Source: Streptomyces typhae
GTDB taxonomy: Bacteria; Actinomycetota; Actinomycetes; Streptomycetales; Streptomycetaceae
Assembly (NCBI RefSeq): GCF_009755605.1
Contig: NZ_WPNZ01000014.1
Coordinates: 1-64,000, forward strand
DNA: 64,000 bases
Direction: 5' to 3'
Shown in pieces: positions 24,907 through 32,430 of this stretch. Made by a program: the position numbers and the translations under genes. Position 1 is the first letter of the stretch; every line of letters starts with the position of its first letter. The notes under the pieces were generated by a model. It made no database searches, was not told where the DNA came from, and worked only from the letters and a program-made list of their open reading frames with translations.

Positions 24907-25848
24907 ATGACCTCCACCACCGATGGATACGGTGAACTCCGGGCCCAGTTGGAGTCCCTCACCACCGAGGCGTTCCGGCCCGAGCTGTCCGAGATCGACC
25001 GGCTGCCGACGTCGGAGATCGCGCGGATCATGAACGGCGAGGACGCCAGTGTCCCGGCCGCCGTCGCCGCGCAGCTGCCGCGCATCGCCGCCGCCATCGA
25101 CGCCACCGCCGAGCGCATGGCCCGCGGCGGCCGGCTGATCTACGCGGGCGCCGGGACGGCGGGCAGGCTCGGTGTGCTCGACGCCTCCGAGTGCCCGCCG
25201 ACGTTCAACACCGACCCGGACGACGTCGTCGGTCTCATCGCGGGCGGGCCGACGGCGATGGTGACGGCGGTCGAGGGCGCCGAGGACCGCAAGGACCTGG
25301 CCGCGCAGGACCTCGACGCGCTCACCCTGACCGCCGACGACACGGTGGTCGGCATCTCCGCGTCCGGCCGTACGCCCTACGCCGTCGGCGCGGTGGAGCA
25401 CGCCCGCGCCCGCGGCGCCCTGACGATCGGCCTGTCCTGCAACGCGGACAGCGCCCTCGCCGACGCCGCCGAGCACGGCATCGAGGTCGTCGTCGGACCC
25501 GAACTCCTCACCGGCTCCACCCGGCTGAAGGCGGGCACGGCCCAGAAGCTCGTCCTGAACATGCTGTCGACGATCACGATGATCCGGCTCGGCAAGACGT
25601 ACGGGAACCTCATGGTCGACGTGCGCGCCTCCAACGAGAAGCTGCGCGCCCGCTCCCGCCGCATCGTCGCCCTCGCCACCGGCGCGGGCGACGCGGAGAT
25701 CGAGGCCGCGCTCGCCGCCACCGACGGCGAGGTGAAGAACGCGATCCTCACCCTCCTGGGATCGGTCGACGGCCCCACGGCGGCCCGCCTGCTCACCGAG
25801 TCCGACGGTCATCTGCGCGCGGCCCTGGAGAACTCCCGTACCGAGTAG
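24907..25848 (+). CDS. murQ: N-acetylmuramic acid 6-phosphate etherase
   Basis: A 313-residue SIS-fold enzyme that cleaves the lactyl ether of MurNAc-6-phosphate to GlcNAc-6-phosphate and D-lactate. Family marks: TEAFRPELSEIDRLPTSEIARIMN at the start, YAGAGTAGRLGVLDASECPPTF, the catalytic-loop GAEDRKDL, GISASGRTPYAVGA, TGSTRLKAGTAQKLVLNMLS and GNLMVDVRASNEKLRAR. Length is normal (about 300). It is part of cell-wall recycling; the product feeds NagA (at 42425 here). The ATG at 24907 has a weak GAAAGAG site. Control by the adjacent MurR-type gene is likely. Confidence 0.95.
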   Translation: MTSTTDGYGELRAQLESLTTEAFRPELSEIDRLPTSEIARIMNGEDASVPAAVAAQLPRIAAAIDATAERMARGGRLIYAGAGTAGRLGVLDASECPPTFNTDPDDVVGLIAGGPTAMVTAVEGAEDRKDLAAQDLDALTLTADDTVVGISASGRTPYAVGAVEHARARGALTIGLSCNADSALADAAEHGIEVVVGPELLTGSTRLKAGTAQKLVLNMLSTITMIRLGKTYGNLMVDVRASNEKLRARSRRIVALATGAGDAEIEAALAATDGEVKNAILTLLGSVDGPTAARLLTESDGHLRAALENSRTE

Positions 25849-25858
25849 GGCGCGCTCT

Positions 25859-25901
25859 GGTCACCCGGTCACCCGGTCACCCGGTCACCCGGTCACCCGG
25901 C
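25859..25901. repeat. GGTCACCC tandem repeat
   Basis: Five copies of the octamer GGTCACCC between murQ and the convergent mannosyltransferase gene. The first copies flank, and the last overlap, the 3' end of the minus-strand gene. Probable slippage tract. Confidence 0.8.
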
Positions 25902-27122
25902 CCAGCGTCCCGTGGTGAACGCCAGGGCGAACACCGTGGTCAGCGGCGCGAGCACGCCCACGAGGACATGGGTGAGCCAGGCGCGCCGCAGCGACCAGAC
26001 GGCGAGGAGCGTCCACAGCGGCCACCACAGGAGAGTGGCGCGGGGCAGCGACATGTACCAGTACGAGGTGCCGAGCGCCCACAGGCTCAGGGCGATGTAG
26101 GTCGCCTCGGGCCAGCGGCGGCGGCGCAGGAGGACCGCGAGGAGGGCGAGGCCGACGACCATCGCGACGAGTTCGGCCGCGAACATCAGGGCGTACCCGG
26201 TGCGGTAGTCGCCGTCGAAGGCGGCCCGCCAGGTGTTCGCCCACGCCTCCCACGGCGCGTGGAACTCCCGGTTCCAGCCGCGTTCCTGCGCGTGCTTCCA
26301 CGCCATCCAGTCACCGGTGAGGTGGTGCAGGTACCAGGTGTACGCGAGGGCGGGGAGCGCGGGCAGGGCGAGCCACGGCAGCGGGCGCCGGCGCCGACCC
26401 GCCGGGCGGGCGCCGAGGCTCACCACGAACTGCACGGCCAGGGCGGCGGCGAGGAAGAGGCCGCTGACGCGGACGGCGGTGGCGGCCGTGGTGAGCAGCG
26501 CGGCGAGCGCCCAGCGTCCACGCAGCGCGGCCAGCCAGGCGGGCAGGGCGAGCGCGAGGAACAGGGACTCGGTGTATCCCGCGGCGAGGAAGACCGCGCA
26601 CGGCGAAAGCAGCACGAGCAGCACCGCGCGCTGCCCGCCCGCCGCGCCCGCCCCACCGGTGGCCGCCGCGATCCGGGCCAGCGCGAGCACGGCGACGGCC
26701 CCGCTCACCAGGGATATCAGCAGCCCCGCCACACCCCAGTGCGGCACCACCGTGTGCACCGCCCGCAGCAGCAGCGGGAAGCCCGGGAAGAAGGCCTCCT
26801 CGTTGGTGAACCCCGGCGCGGCGTCGGAGGCACGGCTGTAGCCGTGCTCCGCTATGTGCTGGAAGTGCACCCAGTCCCACTGCTCCCAGACGCTGAGCAC
26901 AGGCGCACCGTGCCGGGCCTGCGGGTCGCGCGGAAAGAGCTGCGCCCCGCAGTAGGCGGTGAGCCACAGCCCGGCCCGGGTGAGCAGATAGACGAGCAGC
27001 ACGTCCCGGTCACCGGCCCCGAGCCGCACCCGCTGCCACCGGGAGGCGCCCCTGAGGGCGACCGGTACCGGGGCCGGTGGCGGGGCCGGGGCCGGTGCCG
27101 GTCGGGGAAGGGCTGTGGGCAT
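25893..27122 (-). CDS. Membrane mannosyltransferase (GT-C, PIG-V-like)
   Basis: A 409-residue polytopic protein with about ten helices. After a Pro/Ala N-terminal leader the first outside loop has QWDWVHFQHIAEHGYSRAS and NEEAFFPGFPLLLRAV, the conserved W-D-x-x-x-Y and FFPxFP features of the PIG-V/GT-C mannosyltransferase group. It probably transfers mannose from a lipid-linked donor at the outer face. The ATG at 27122 has GGAGATC upstream. The stop lies in the GGTCACCC repeat, so the last few residues (TGRWAG) may vary. Nothing adjacent identifies its acceptor. Confidence 0.85.
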   Translation of the reverse strand: MPTALPRPAPAPAPPPAPVPVALRGASRWQRVRLGAGDRDVLLVYLLTRAGLWLTAYCGAQLFPRDPQARHGAPVLSVWEQWDWVHFQHIAEHGYSRASDAAPGFTNEEAFFPGFPLLLRAVHTVVPHWGVAGLLISLVSGAVAVLALARIAAATGGAGAAGGQRAVLLVLLSPCAVFLAAGYTESLFLALALPAWLAALRGRWALAALLTTAATAVRVSGLFLAAALAVQFVVSLGARPAGRRRRPLPWLALPALPALAYTWYLHHLTGDWMAWKHAQERGWNREFHAPWEAWANTWRAAFDGDYRTGYALMFAAELVAMVVGLALLAVLLRRRRWPEATYIALSLWALGTSYWYMSLPRATLLWWPLWTLLAVWSLRRAWLTHVLVGVLAPLTTVFALAFTTGRWAG

Positions 27123-27149
27123 GGGGGATCTCCGTTTCGGGGCACGGGG

Positions 27150-27265
27150 TTTTCAGCTCGTCCGGCAGATGGGGTTTTCAGCCCGTCCGGCGTTTGAGGA
27201 CGAGGCGCGGAGCGCCGATGAGGGGGGTCCGGGGGCGCAGCCCCCGAAGTGCGGCGCGCTACCCG
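27150..27265. repeat. Dispersed element plus a degraded copy
   Basis: A partial copy (TTTTCAGCTCGTCCGGCAGATG, broken up at 27150) precedes a fuller copy from 27177 (CAGCCCGTCCGGCGTTTGAG) with the later hairpin GGGGGCGCAGCCCCC. It lies between two minus-strand genes. Confidence 0.8.
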
Positions 27266-27795
27266 GGGGGCGCCCCCGACGAGGACACCGGCCCCTCAGT
27301 GGGCGACTCCGTCCCGGCGGGCGGATACGTACGCACCGGCGCGGAGCCGGACGCGTCAAGGGTGGGCGGCGGCGCCCCGGTCCCGGAGGCGGACGGCACC
27401 GTGGTGGGCCCCGGCGAGTCACCGGAGGACGGCGCGGGCACAGGCGCGGGCCCGTCCGTACGCCCGGCGGGCCGCACCCGCTCCTCGCCCTGGTCGGCAA
27501 CCCCGACAACCCCGACCAGCACCCCGCTCACCCCGCCGAAGACGACGACCGCGGCGGCCGCGAGCACGGCGAAGCGCCGCCGCCGCATACGGTCACCGCG
27601 CCCGGTGATCTCCATGGCGGGCGCGGGGGCGGCGAGCCCCTGCCCCTGGCCCGCGAGGTCCCTGAGCGCGGCGGCCAGGGTGATGTCGTCGTCGGGGTGG
27701 GCCCCTGAGCCGTGGTGGGCCCCGGGACCGGAGTGGGCGCCATGACCGGGGTGGGCCCCGGGACCGGGGTGCCCGTGGCGCGGCTGCTCAGCCAC
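27259..27795 (-). CDS. Single-pass membrane protein, sigma-factor partner
   Basis: A 178-residue protein: about 45 residues rich in His, Gly and Pro (repeats of GPGAHPGHGAH type), a short helical part (DDDITLAAALRDLAGQGQ), a basic stop-transfer region (RMRRRRF), one membrane helix (about 75-95, AVLAAAAVVVFGGVSGVLVGVV) and an outside Pro/Ser/Thr-rich tail. The GTG at 27795 overlaps the end of the ECF sigma gene by eight bases, so the two are coupled. Position and layout suggest an anti-sigma factor or membrane sensor, but it has no clear ZAS zinc motif (H-x3-C-x2-C), so this is inferred. Confidence 0.72.
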   Translation of the reverse strand: MAEQPRHGHPGPGAHPGHGAHSGPGAHHGSGAHPDDDITLAAALRDLAGQGQGLAAPAPAMEITGRGDRMRRRRFAVLAAAAVVVFGGVSGVLVGVVGVADQGEERVRPAGRTDGPAPVPAPSSGDSPGPTTVPSASGTGAPPPTLDASGSAPVRTYPPAGTESPTEGPVSSSGAPPG

Positions 27796-28300
27796 CGTGC
27801 GCCTCCTGCGTGTGGGAGTCCCGCAGCCGGGGCGCGAGCGCGGCCCTGCCTCGGGAGAGATGGGTCTTGACCGTGCCGGTGGACAGGCCCGTCTCGTGGG
27901 CGATCTGCTCGACGGACAGATCGCACACGTAGCGCAGGGCCACGGTCCTGCGCTGCTGCGGGGAGAGTTCCTTGAGCGCCTCGACCAGGACGACCGCGCC
28001 GGGGTCGGGCGCGTCGGCGGCACCGGGGCCGCCGTGCCGCTGCCAGGCCCGTTCGGCCCGGAACAGACCCTGCTTGCGGCGCAGCGCGAGCCGCCAGGCC
28101 ACGGTCCGCACATAGGCCTCGGGCGCGGCCTCGCGCCTGAGCCGCCCACGCCTGCTCCAGGCCTTGACGAACGCCTCCTGCACGACGTCCTGCGCCTCGT
28201 GCAGATCGCCGAGCATCACATAGAGCTGTCCGGTGAGCCGTCTGACCGCGTGGGCGTAGAACTCCTCGAATTCCTCAGCGGTCAATGACGTGCTCCCCAT
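27788..28300 (-). CDS. SigE-type ECF RNA polymerase sigma factor
   Basis: A 170-residue ECF sigma factor. Region 2 (about 8-75: EFYAHAVRRLTGQLYVMLGDLHEAQDVVQEAFVKAW) and region 4 (about 105-160: LKELSPQQRRTVALRYVCDLSVEQIAHETGLSTGTVKTHLSRGRAAL) are clear. It matches the group that GenBank names the SigE family in actinobacteria, often with a coupled membrane protein. The start ATG at 28300 has GAAGG upstream. The membrane partner overlaps its 3' end. Autoregulation is likely but I could not define a promoter pair. Confidence 0.92.
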   Translation of the reverse strand: MGSTSLTAEEFEEFYAHAVRRLTGQLYVMLGDLHEAQDVVQEAFVKAWSRRGRLRREAAPEAYVRTVAWRLALRRKQGLFRAERAWQRHGGPGAADAPDPGAVVLVEALKELSPQQRRTVALRYVCDLSVEQIAHETGLSTGTVKTHLSRGRAALAPRLRDSHTQEAHGG

Positions 28301-28381
28301 CTGGTCGGTACACCTTCTCTAGCCCCGCGCCCTCCGATCCGGTTGACACCTGTCCGAAGATTCTTTCGGACGAGGAAACGT

Positions 28382-28425
28382 GAGTGGGTGGGCGGTCCGT
28401 GAAGAACGGTCCCGCCCACCCACTC
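28382..28425. terminator. Hairpin between oppositely directed minus-strand units
   Basis: GAGTGGGTGGGCGG (28382-28395) pairs with CCGCCCACCCACTC around a 16-base loop. It follows the stop of the flavin oxidoreductase gene (minus strand) 43 bases downstream and precedes the sigma factor region. Confidence 0.8.
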
Positions 28426-28467
28426 ATGTCTGCTCCGCGCCCGCGGCCCCCCTCTCCCCCGGGAGGC

Positions 28468-29598
28468 TCAGCTCAGCGTGGACAGCGCCTTCGGGTCGTA
28501 CGCCGACAGCTCGTCGAAGGACCCGCCGATGACCTTCGCCGCCCACCGCGGGTCCGCCAGGAGGGCGCGGCCGACGGCGACGAGGTCGAACTCGTCGCGC
28601 TCCAGGCGGTCCAGGAGGTTGTCGAGGCCCTGGACGGGAGCGCCCTCGCCCTGGAAGCCGCGGATGAAGTCGCCGTCGAGGCCGACCGAGCCGACGGTGA
28701 CGACCGGCTTGCCGGTGAGCTTCTTCGTCCAGCCCGCCAGGTTCAGGTCGGAGCCGTCGAACTCGGGCAGCCAGTAGCGGCGCGTGGAGGCGTGGAAGGC
28801 GTCCACGCCGGCCGCGGCGAGCGGCGAGAGGAGGGCGTCCAGCTCCGCCGGGGTGTCGGCGAGCCGGGCGTCGTAGGCGTCGGCCTTCCACTGCGAGTAG
28901 CGCAGGACGACCGGGAAGTCGGGGGCGACGGCCTCGCGGACCGCGGCGACGATCTCCGCCGCGAACCGCGTACGGGCCACCGGGTCGCCGCCGTACGCGT
29001 CCGTGCGGCGGTTGGTGCCCGCCCACAGGAACTGGTCGAGCAAGTAGCCGTGCGCGCCGTGCAGTTCGACGCCGTCGAAGCCGATGCGCTCGGCGGCGGC
29101 AGCGGCCTCGGCGAACGCCCCGATCACGGCGTCGAGGTCGGCGCGCGTCATCGCCCTGCCGGTGCCCTCGGTGCCGTCGAGGCGCAGCCCGGAGGGGCCG
29201 AGGGCGGGGGCGTCCGGGAACGGGGGCTGACCGGCGCTGCGCACCATGCCGATGTGCCACAGCTGCGGCATGATCTTCCCGCCCGCCGCGTGCACGGCGT
29301 CCACGACCTTCGCCCAGCCCGCGAGCTGCTCCGCGCCGTGGAAGCGCGGGACACGGTCGCTCTCGCCCGCCGACTCGTGGCCCACGTACGTGCCTTCGGT
29401 GACGATGAGGCCGACCTGTGCGGCGGCCCGCCGTGCGTAGTACGCGGCGACGTCCTCGCCCGGCACGCCGCCGGGGGAGAACTGCCGGGTCATCGGCGCC
29501 ATCACGATCCGGTTCGGGACGGTGAGCCCGCCGAGAGTGAAGGGCCGGGACAGGATCGCGGCGGCGCGGTCGACGGCGGCGGTGGTCACGGGTGACAT
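28468..29598 (-). CDS. NADH:flavin oxidoreductase, old yellow enzyme family
   Basis: A 376-residue FMN-dependent TIM-barrel enzyme. FTLGGLTVPNRIVMAPMTRQFSPGG binds FMN; GYLLDQFLWAGTNRRTDAYGG near 180-200 and the HGAHG His pair are the active-site and substrate-binding features; TVGSVGLDGDF and AVGRALLADPRW hold FMN phosphate. Such enzymes reduce activated C=C bonds; the natural substrate is unknown. The ATG at 29598 is chosen since GGGGAG is six bases away; a longer upstream frame has no site. Single gene, with a terminator hairpin downstream. Confidence 0.92.
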   Translation of the reverse strand: MSPVTTAAVDRAAAILSRPFTLGGLTVPNRIVMAPMTRQFSPGGVPGEDVAAYYARRAAAQVGLIVTEGTYVGHESAGESDRVPRFHGAEQLAGWAKVVDAVHAAGGKIMPQLWHIGMVRSAGQPPFPDAPALGPSGLRLDGTEGTGRAMTRADLDAVIGAFAEAAAAAERIGFDGVELHGAHGYLLDQFLWAGTNRRTDAYGGDPVARTRFAAEIVAAVREAVAPDFPVVLRYSQWKADAYDARLADTPAELDALLSPLAAAGVDAFHASTRRYWLPEFDGSDLNLAGWTKKLTGKPVVTVGSVGLDGDFIRGFQGEGAPVQGLDNLLDRLERDEFDLVAVGRALLADPRWAAKVIGGSFDELSAYDPKALSTLS

Positions 29599-29739
29599 GA
29601 GGCTCCCCAAGGAGATCGGTCGACGGAACGGAGGCATCCTCCGCATCCGTCAACAGCCCACTGGACCACCGCATTCCGCCTGCGGCGCACCCAGCGGGAA
29701 AGCGTCCGCGCGCCCGGCGGGAGAACGTCCGCGCACGCC

Positions 29740-29779
29740 GAAGGGGCGGCACCCCCCGCAGGGAGGGCACCGCCCCTTC
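29740..29779 (-). terminator. groEL2 terminator
   Basis: GAAGGGGCGG (29740-29749) pairs perfectly with CCGCCCCTTC (29770-29779), with GGCACCCCCC-type inner bases able to extend the stem. It starts about 38 bases past the groEL2 stop. Confidence 0.85.
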
Positions 29780-29816
29780 GTACGACTGGGAACAGCCGAT
29801 CGACCACAGGGGCCGA

Positions 29817-31442
29817 TCAGAAGTCCATGTCACCGCCCGGCATGCCGCCCGGAGCGCCCGCGGCAGCGGCCTTCTCCGGCTTGTCGGCGATGACGGCCTC
29901 GGTGGTGAGGAACAGCGCGGCGATGGACGCGGCGTTCTGCAGCGCGGAACGCGTGACCTTCGCCGGGTCGATGATGCCCTCGGCGATCATGTCGACGTAC
30001 TCGCCGTTCGCGGCGTTGAGGCCGTGACCCGGGGTGAGGTTGCGGACCTTCTCCACGATGACGCCACCCTCGAGGCCGGCGTTCACGGAGATCTGCTTCA
30101 GCGGGGCCTCCAGGGCCAGCTTCACAGCGGCGGCACCGGTGGCCTCGTCACCCTCGAGCTCCAGCTTCTCGAAGACCGAGGAGGCCTGGAGCAGGGCCAC
30201 GCCACCACCGGCGACGATGCCCTCCTCGACGGCCGCCTTGGCGTTGCGCACGGCGTCCTCGATGCGGTGCTTGCGCTCCTTGAGCTCGACCTCGGTGGCG
30301 GCACCGGCCTTGATGACGGCCACGCCGCCCGCGAGCTTCGCCAGGCGCTCCTGGAGCTTCTCGCGGTCGTAGTCGGAGTCGCTGTTCTCGATCTCGGCGC
30401 GGATCTGGTTGACGCGGCCCTGGACCTGGTCGCTCTCACCGGAGCCGTCGACGATGGTCGTCTCGTCCTTGGTGATGACGACCTTGCGGGCGCGGCCGAG
30501 CAGGTCGAGACCGGCGTTCTCCAGCTTGAGGCCGACCTCCTCGGAGATGACCGTGCCACCGGTGAGGATGGCGATGTCGCCGAGCATGGCCTTGCGGCGG
30601 TCGCCGAAGCCCGGGGCCTTGACGGCGACGGACTTGAAGGTGCCGCGGATCTTGTTGACGACCAGCGTGGACAGGGCCTCGCCCTCGACGTCCTCGGCGA
30701 TGATCAGCAGCGGCTTGCCCGACTGCATGACCTTCTCCAGGAGCGGAAGGAGGTCCTTCACGTTGGAGATCTTGGAGTTGACGATCAGGATGTACGGGTC
30801 GTCGAGCGACGCCTCCATACGCTCCATGTCGGTGGCGAAGTACGCCGAGATGTAGCCCTTGTCGAAGCGCATACCCTCGGTGAGCTCCAGCTCAAGACCG
30901 AAGGTCTGGGACTCCTCGACGGTGATGACGCCTTCCTTGCCGACCTTGTCCATGGCCTCGGCGATGAGCTCGCCGATCTGGGTGTCGGCGGCGGAGATGG
31001 AGGCGGTGGAGGCGATCTGCTCCTTGGTCTCCACGTCCTTGGCCTGCTCGAGCAGGGCGCCCGAGACGGCCTCGACGGCCTTCTCGATGCCGCGCTTGAG
31101 GGCCATCGGGTTGGCGCCGGCCGCGACGTTGCGCAGGCCTTCCTTGACCAGGGCCTGGGCGAGGACGGTCGCGGTCGTCGTGCCGTCACCGGCGACGTCG
31201 TCCGTCTTCTTCGCGACCTCCTTGACCAGCTCGGCGCCGATCTTCTCGTACGGGTCCTCGAGCTCGATCTCCTTGGCGATGGACACACCATCGTTGGTGA
31301 TCGTGGGGGCGCCCCACTTCTTCTCGAGGACGACGTTGCGACCCTTGGGGCCCAGGGTCACCTTGACGGCGTCGGCGAGCTGGTTCATGCCGCGCTCGAG
31401 GCCGCGCCGTGCCTCCTCGTCGAACGCGATGATCTTGGCCAT
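29817..31442 (-). CDS. groEL2: 60-kDa chaperonin GroEL2
   Basis: A 541-residue ATP-driven folding chaperone. MAKIIAFDEEARRGLERGMNQLADAVKVTLGPKGRNVVLEKKWGAP opens it, GDGTTTATVLAQALV is the nucleotide site, and the C-terminus is the typical GGMPGGDMDF. No groES lies upstream, so this is the stand-alone groEL2 copy that most actinobacteria carry besides a groES-groEL1 operon. GroEL1 usually ends His-rich, GroEL2 as here. Two CIRCE-like sites lie about 160-225 bases upstream, pointing to HrcA heat-shock control. It starts at ATG 31442 after GGAGGACC. Confidence 0.97.
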   Translation of the reverse strand: MAKIIAFDEEARRGLERGMNQLADAVKVTLGPKGRNVVLEKKWGAPTITNDGVSIAKEIELEDPYEKIGAELVKEVAKKTDDVAGDGTTTATVLAQALVKEGLRNVAAGANPMALKRGIEKAVEAVSGALLEQAKDVETKEQIASTASISAADTQIGELIAEAMDKVGKEGVITVEESQTFGLELELTEGMRFDKGYISAYFATDMERMEASLDDPYILIVNSKISNVKDLLPLLEKVMQSGKPLLIIAEDVEGEALSTLVVNKIRGTFKSVAVKAPGFGDRRKAMLGDIAILTGGTVISEEVGLKLENAGLDLLGRARKVVITKDETTIVDGSGESDQVQGRVNQIRAEIENSDSDYDREKLQERLAKLAGGVAVIKAGAATEVELKERKHRIEDAVRNAKAAVEEGIVAGGGVALLQASSVFEKLELEGDEATGAAAVKLALEAPLKQISVNAGLEGGVIVEKVRNLTPGHGLNAANGEYVDMIAEGIIDPAKVTRSALQNAASIAALFLTTEAVIADKPEKAAAAGAPGGMPGGDMDF

Positions 31443-31467
31443 GTGAAGTGGTCCTCCCGGACGGATG

Positions 31468-31503
31468 GGGTCTCCCCCAGTTCCTCAAGAGCTTGGGGAA
31501 GGA
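31468..31503. repeat. Short CTTGGGG palindromic repeat in the groEL2 leader
   Basis: CTCCCCCAGTTCCTCAAGAG followed by CTTGGGGAAGG can fold on itself (CCCC...GGGG). A related unit (AGCGAAGCCGAGAGCTTGGG) is inserted in nagA at 42541. It lies in the untranslated leader of groEL2 and may affect its message. Confidence 0.55.
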
Positions 31504-31603
31504 AAAGCAAACGGACCGTGCTGGCGCCCGCGACGGACGGCCTGCTCGCCGTGTGGTTCCCTGCCCCACCCGGCCTGCGGACCTCACCGACCCGATCCAA
31601 GTT

Positions 31604-31630
31604 CTGTCACTCTCACTCGTAGAGTGCTAA
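31604..31630. promoter_or_regulatory. Degenerate CIRCE element 1
   Basis: Consensus TTAGCACTC-N9-GAGTGCTAA: here CTGTCACTC-N9-GAGTGCTAA, with a perfect right arm and 6 of 9 left-arm matches. It lies just downstream of CIRCE 2 in transcription order. Confidence 0.8.
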
Positions 31631-31639
31631 CGCCAATGA

Positions 31640-31666
31640 TTAGCACTCGACCCCCGAGAGTGCAAG
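31640..31666. promoter_or_regulatory. CIRCE element 2
   Basis: TTAGCACTC-N9-GAGTGCAAG: a perfect left arm and 7 of 9 right-arm matches to the HrcA operator. With element 1 it forms two operators nine bases apart, and the outer inner arms also pair as GAGTGCTAA...TTAGCACTC. Confidence 0.88.
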
Positions 31667-31725
31667 GTCGCCCCTCGGATCGGGACGGCGCACCCCCGCG
31701 TCCGCGCGCGGTGCGCCGGGGCACG

Positions 31726-31767
31726 ACGAAGGGCCCGCACCCCGGTGCCGGGATGCGGGCCCTTCGT
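31726..31767 (-). terminator. Cold-shock gene terminator
   Basis: ACGAAGGGCCCGCA pairs with TGCGGGCCCTTCGT around CCCCGGTGCCGGGA. It begins about 40 bases after the cold-shock gene stop. One of the strongest hairpins in the window. Confidence 0.88.
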
Positions 31768-31805
31768 CTGCTGCGTCGTGTCGGTGGCCGATCGCGTCAA
31801 GCCGC

Positions 31806-32009
31806 TCAGACGGCGAGCTTGACCATGTCCGCCTGCGGACCCTTCTGGCCCTGCGAGATCTCGAACTCGACTCGCTGACCTTCTTCCAGGGTGCGGTAGC
31901 CGTCCATCTGGATCGCGCTGTAGTGGACGAATACATCCGCACCACCGTCGACCGCGATGAAGCCGTATCCCTTCTCCGCGTTGAACCACTTGACGGTGCC
32001 CTGAGCCAT
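31806..32009 (-). CDS. Cold-shock domain protein
   Basis: A 67-residue single OB-fold RNA chaperone with RNP1 KGYGFI and RNP2 VFVHYSAI, the family's RNA-binding motifs, and the opening MAQGTVKWFNAEKGYGF. Length and sequence are those of the CspA/SC7.0 group of Streptomyces. The ATG at 32009 has GGGGAG upstream. It has a long leader-like region of 420 bases before the next gene, holding several hairpins, so the message may have a structured 5' part as cold-shock messages commonly do. A strong terminator follows. Confidence 0.95.
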   Translation of the reverse strand: MAQGTVKWFNAEKGYGFIAVDGGADVFVHYSAIQMDGYRTLEEGQRVEFEISQGQKGPQADMVKLAV

Positions 32010-32280
32010 GCCTAACTCCCCTATTACTGGCCCTTGCGCAGGACCGCACTTCGCGGACCCGGGTCAGACCTCACTCCCCATGGGTTGGGGGTGTGCGCCG
32101 GAACGCGTCGACCGCGGCTGAATGTATCTGTCCAACTGCCGTCTGCAACAGGTCAATCGGACGAGAATTCTGGGCAAGGCTCTTCACCGATATGCGGAGA
32201 ATTCATCGGAGTTCAGGGCAAGTCGGGCCGGACAAAAGCCACATAAGGCTCGAATAGGCCACTCACTTTGGCTGCTTCTT

Positions 32281-32407
32281 GTCGGCCCAAGGCCGACTTC
32301 GCATATGCGTCGGGCACCGCCCGGAGCGGGGAATCGAAGCTCCATTCCCAACTGTACCGCGCTCAACCATACAGAATTGCCCCCTCCGCTTCTCTCGCGG
32401 AGGGGGC
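32281..32407. other. Cluster of five short hairpins; possible structured RNA
   Basis: In order on the plus strand: GTCGGCC-CAA-GGCCGAC (32281-32297), CGGGC-ACC-GCCCG (32311-32323), GGGAAT-N9-ATTCCC (32329-32349), CTGTA-N13-TACAG (32352-32374) and GCCCCCTCCGC-N7-GCGGAGGGGGC (32379-32407). The last is terminator-like for metO (minus) and could also end a plus-strand RNA. The middle two hairpins superficially recall tRNA arms but do not fit a tRNA fold. No known family recognised. Confidence 0.5.
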
Positions 32408-32430
32408 AGTCCCGGTGACGCTGTGTACGG

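Noticed and set aside
30024..31622. Long plus-strand open frame opposite groEL2
   Set aside because: Strict antisense of groEL2, Leu/Gly/Asp-rich with no recognised family and no ribosome site.
31622..31648. GAGTGCTAA-N9-TTAGCACTC as the CIRCE itself
   Set aside because: The HrcA consensus has the arms in the other order (TTAGCACTC first). The proper elements overlap it on each side and are reported instead.
32300..32385. Possible tRNA or tRNA relic on the minus strand
   Set aside because: A TTCGATT T-loop-like piece and a GGTTGAGC D-loop-like piece are present, but the stems do not form an acceptor, anticodon arm or a 3' end. Kept only as a hairpin cluster.
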